DNA of 5,832 bases from Clostridia bacterium (GTDB lineage Bacteria > Bacillota > Clostridia > Oscillospirales > Acutalibacteraceae), in the NCBI GenBank assembly GCA_017631705.1, contig JAGBSU010000169.1, forward strand, positions 1 to 5,832, given 5' to 3'. This document shows, piece by piece, positions 4,704 to 5,832 of this stretch (the stretch's first letter is position 1; each line of letters opens with the position of its first letter). The notes beneath the pieces were generated by a model, which saw nothing but the letters and a program-made list of their open reading frames with translations, ran no database searches and was not told the origin of the DNA. The position numbers and the translations under genes were made by a program.

Positions 4704-5832
4704 TCAATTTCGTGTTTTCCACTTGCGGTTCCGCTTACGGTTATAGCGAATATTCAAAATTACGTATCCCACGGCAAGCAAAATTAGCAAAATAACAAAC
4801 GCTAACGTCCAACCCGAAAACAAAATGCTGTGAATGTTGCTCCAAAGGGCATACAGAAAATTGCGTGGTGCCTCTTCCCCGGCAACTATCGATACGCTGC
4901 CAATGCATTTTCCGTCTAATTGTATTTCCAAGGTGCCAAGCTGCTGTCCTTTTTTTACAGGGGCGGTGCAATAGTCTTTTTCGGTTGTGATTTTACGGGT
5001 TGCCGCATCTAAATCTGTTCCCTTTTTCACCCCCGTGAACAAATCTTTTTCCGGCACCAGAGAAACGGTGTTTCGCTTTGCGCAATCTTTGACTTTTAGG
5101 CGTCCTACCGGCTCGTTTTTGCGTACCAGAGTGGCATATTCAAAACCGATAAGACCCCACCGTATCAAGCGCCGTGCATCGGCATAGCCGGTATTGATGA
5201 CCTCGCCTTCTTTATCCTTTCGCGGTCCGCCCAGCACCACCGCCATATATTCGTAGCCGTTTCTGCTTCCGTACGCCATAAGCGATTGTTCCGTTACGGT
5301 ACCGCCGGTTCGTCCGCCTGTAGCGTACGAGTAATATACAGAGGTGGACGCACGCACCATATCGTTACTACACGGCCAACTGCGGCGGTCGCCTCCCGAA
5401 ACCGGTTGCACGGTCCATTGTGTCAGTTCCAGCATGTTGCGTATTTCCGAATATTGCATGGCATACCGCGAAAAGGTCACAATGTCGCGTGCCGACATGT
5501 ATTGGCCTTCTTCGTTAAGTCCGATAACATTGGTAAAATGAGAGTTTTTACATCCCAATTCCTCAGCAAAAGCGTTCATGCCCTCCACAAAGGCTTCGGG
5601 TGTACCGCTGAGCACGGTTGCCAAGGTGACTGCCGCATCCGCCGCCGTTTGCATGGTGGAAAGGGTGAGCAAATCCTTTACCGTCCAAACCTCACCAAAC
5701 TCCATGAGCGCTACGTGCAAGCCGGTGCCTGCCACGTAGGTGTTAAACAGCGATAACGTGTACGAGGCCGTTTCCTTGTACATATCGATATTTTTTTCCT
5801 TGATGAGCTTCATAGCATAGCCCATCATCGCC
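4704..5832 (-). CDS. DacF/PBP5-type D-Ala-D-Ala carboxypeptidase homologue, probably inactive (partial)
   Basis: The N-terminus is cut by the right edge; numbering here starts at the first Met inside the window (5828). The family trims the terminal D-Ala from peptidoglycan stem peptides outside the membrane. Family landmarks are clear: WTVKDLL at 48-54, AFVEGMNAFAEELG at 79-92, SHFTNVIGL at 96-104, YMSARD at 110-115 and YMAVVLGGP at 194-202. A PBP5 C-terminal beta domain follows (about 235-320), then one hydrophobic membrane segment at about 340-359 and a very basic tail. The catalytic motifs are altered. The SxN position reads TAAD (61-64), KTG reads RTG (173-175), and Ala directly precedes the first Met, where the SxxK lysine should fall. 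The frame is intact to a TGA stop, so this is not a decayed gene. It may be a non-catalytic peptidoglycan-binding or regulatory paralogue. It lies upstream of the pgk promoter, with no clear terminator between them. Confidence 0.85.
   Translation of the reverse strand, partial: AMMGYAMKLIKEKNIDMYKETASYTLSLFNTYVAGTGLHVALMEFGEVWTVKDLLTLSTMQTAADAAVTLATVLSGTPEAFVEGMNAFAEELGCKNSHFTNVIGLNEEGQYMSARDIVTFSRYAMQYSEIRNMLELTQWTVQPVSGGDRRSWPCSNDMVRASTSVYYSYATGGRTGGTVTEQSLMAYGSRNGYEYMAVVLGGPRKDKEGEVINTGYADARRLIRWGLIGFEYATLVRKNEPVGRLKVKDCAKRNTVSLVPEKDLFTGVKKGTDLDAATRKITTEKDYCTAPVKKGQQLGTLEIQLDGKCIGSVSIVAGEEAPRNFLYALWSNIHSILFSGWTLAFVILLILLAVGYVILNIRYNRKRNRKWKTRN

Noticed and set aside
4682..4709. A perfect TTGACA on the minus strand (4709-4704) as a second promoter for pgk.
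   Set aside because: No good -10 lies 16-18 bases downstream; the best match there is about 3 of 6. The promoter at 4663-4635 is clearly better.
4687..4710. A possible terminator for the carboxypeptidase gene: AAATTG and CAATTT arms followed by T runs on the minus strand.
   Set aside because: The stem is only 6 bp with a single G-C pair and overlaps the stop codon. It is too weak to call, so some read-through into the pgk operon is possible.

Overview
The window looks like a chromosomal segment of a low-to-mid GC Bacillota, most likely a Clostridia-type gut or anaerobic lineage. This rests on strong AGGAGG-type ribosome sites, a TTG start, Bacillus-type parS sites and the protein families present; the exact lineage cannot be read from the sequence. 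Every supported gene lies on the minus strand, so the biological order runs from high to low coordinates.

Right part (5832 to 4704): the C-terminal 375 residues of a DacF/PBP5-type D-Ala-D-Ala carboxypeptidase homologue with a C-terminal membrane anchor. Its catalytic motifs look degraded: SxN is TAA, KTG is RTG, and Ala sits where the SxxK lysine is expected. It may be a pseudoenzyme.

Middle part (4663 to 882): a three-gene glycolytic operon, pgk - tpiA - gpmI. It starts at a good sigma-A-type promoter (TTGAAA, 17 bp, TAAAAT), has a stem-loop right at the predicted 5' end of the mRNA, and ends at a rho-independent terminator. The three enzymes interconvert the triose phosphates, make ATP at the phosphoglycerate kinase step and convert 3-phosphoglycerate to 2-phosphoglycerate. 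Neither gapA nor eno flanks the set.

Left part (861 to 1): a chromosome-partition module. It has its own extended -10 promoter, then soj (parA), then the first codons of parB (spo0J), cut by the window edge. Two parS sites, one exact and one with a single mismatch, lie 24 bp apart between the gpmI stop codon and its terminator. The centromere sites are therefore inside the 3' untranslated region of the glycolytic mRNA.

No RNA genes, mobile elements or CRISPR arrays were seen, and no gene-free stretch exceeds 300 bases. No wholly new system is evident. The points most worth checking are the degenerate carboxypeptidase, the placement of parS, and the leader and intergenic RNA hairpins of the glycolytic operon.
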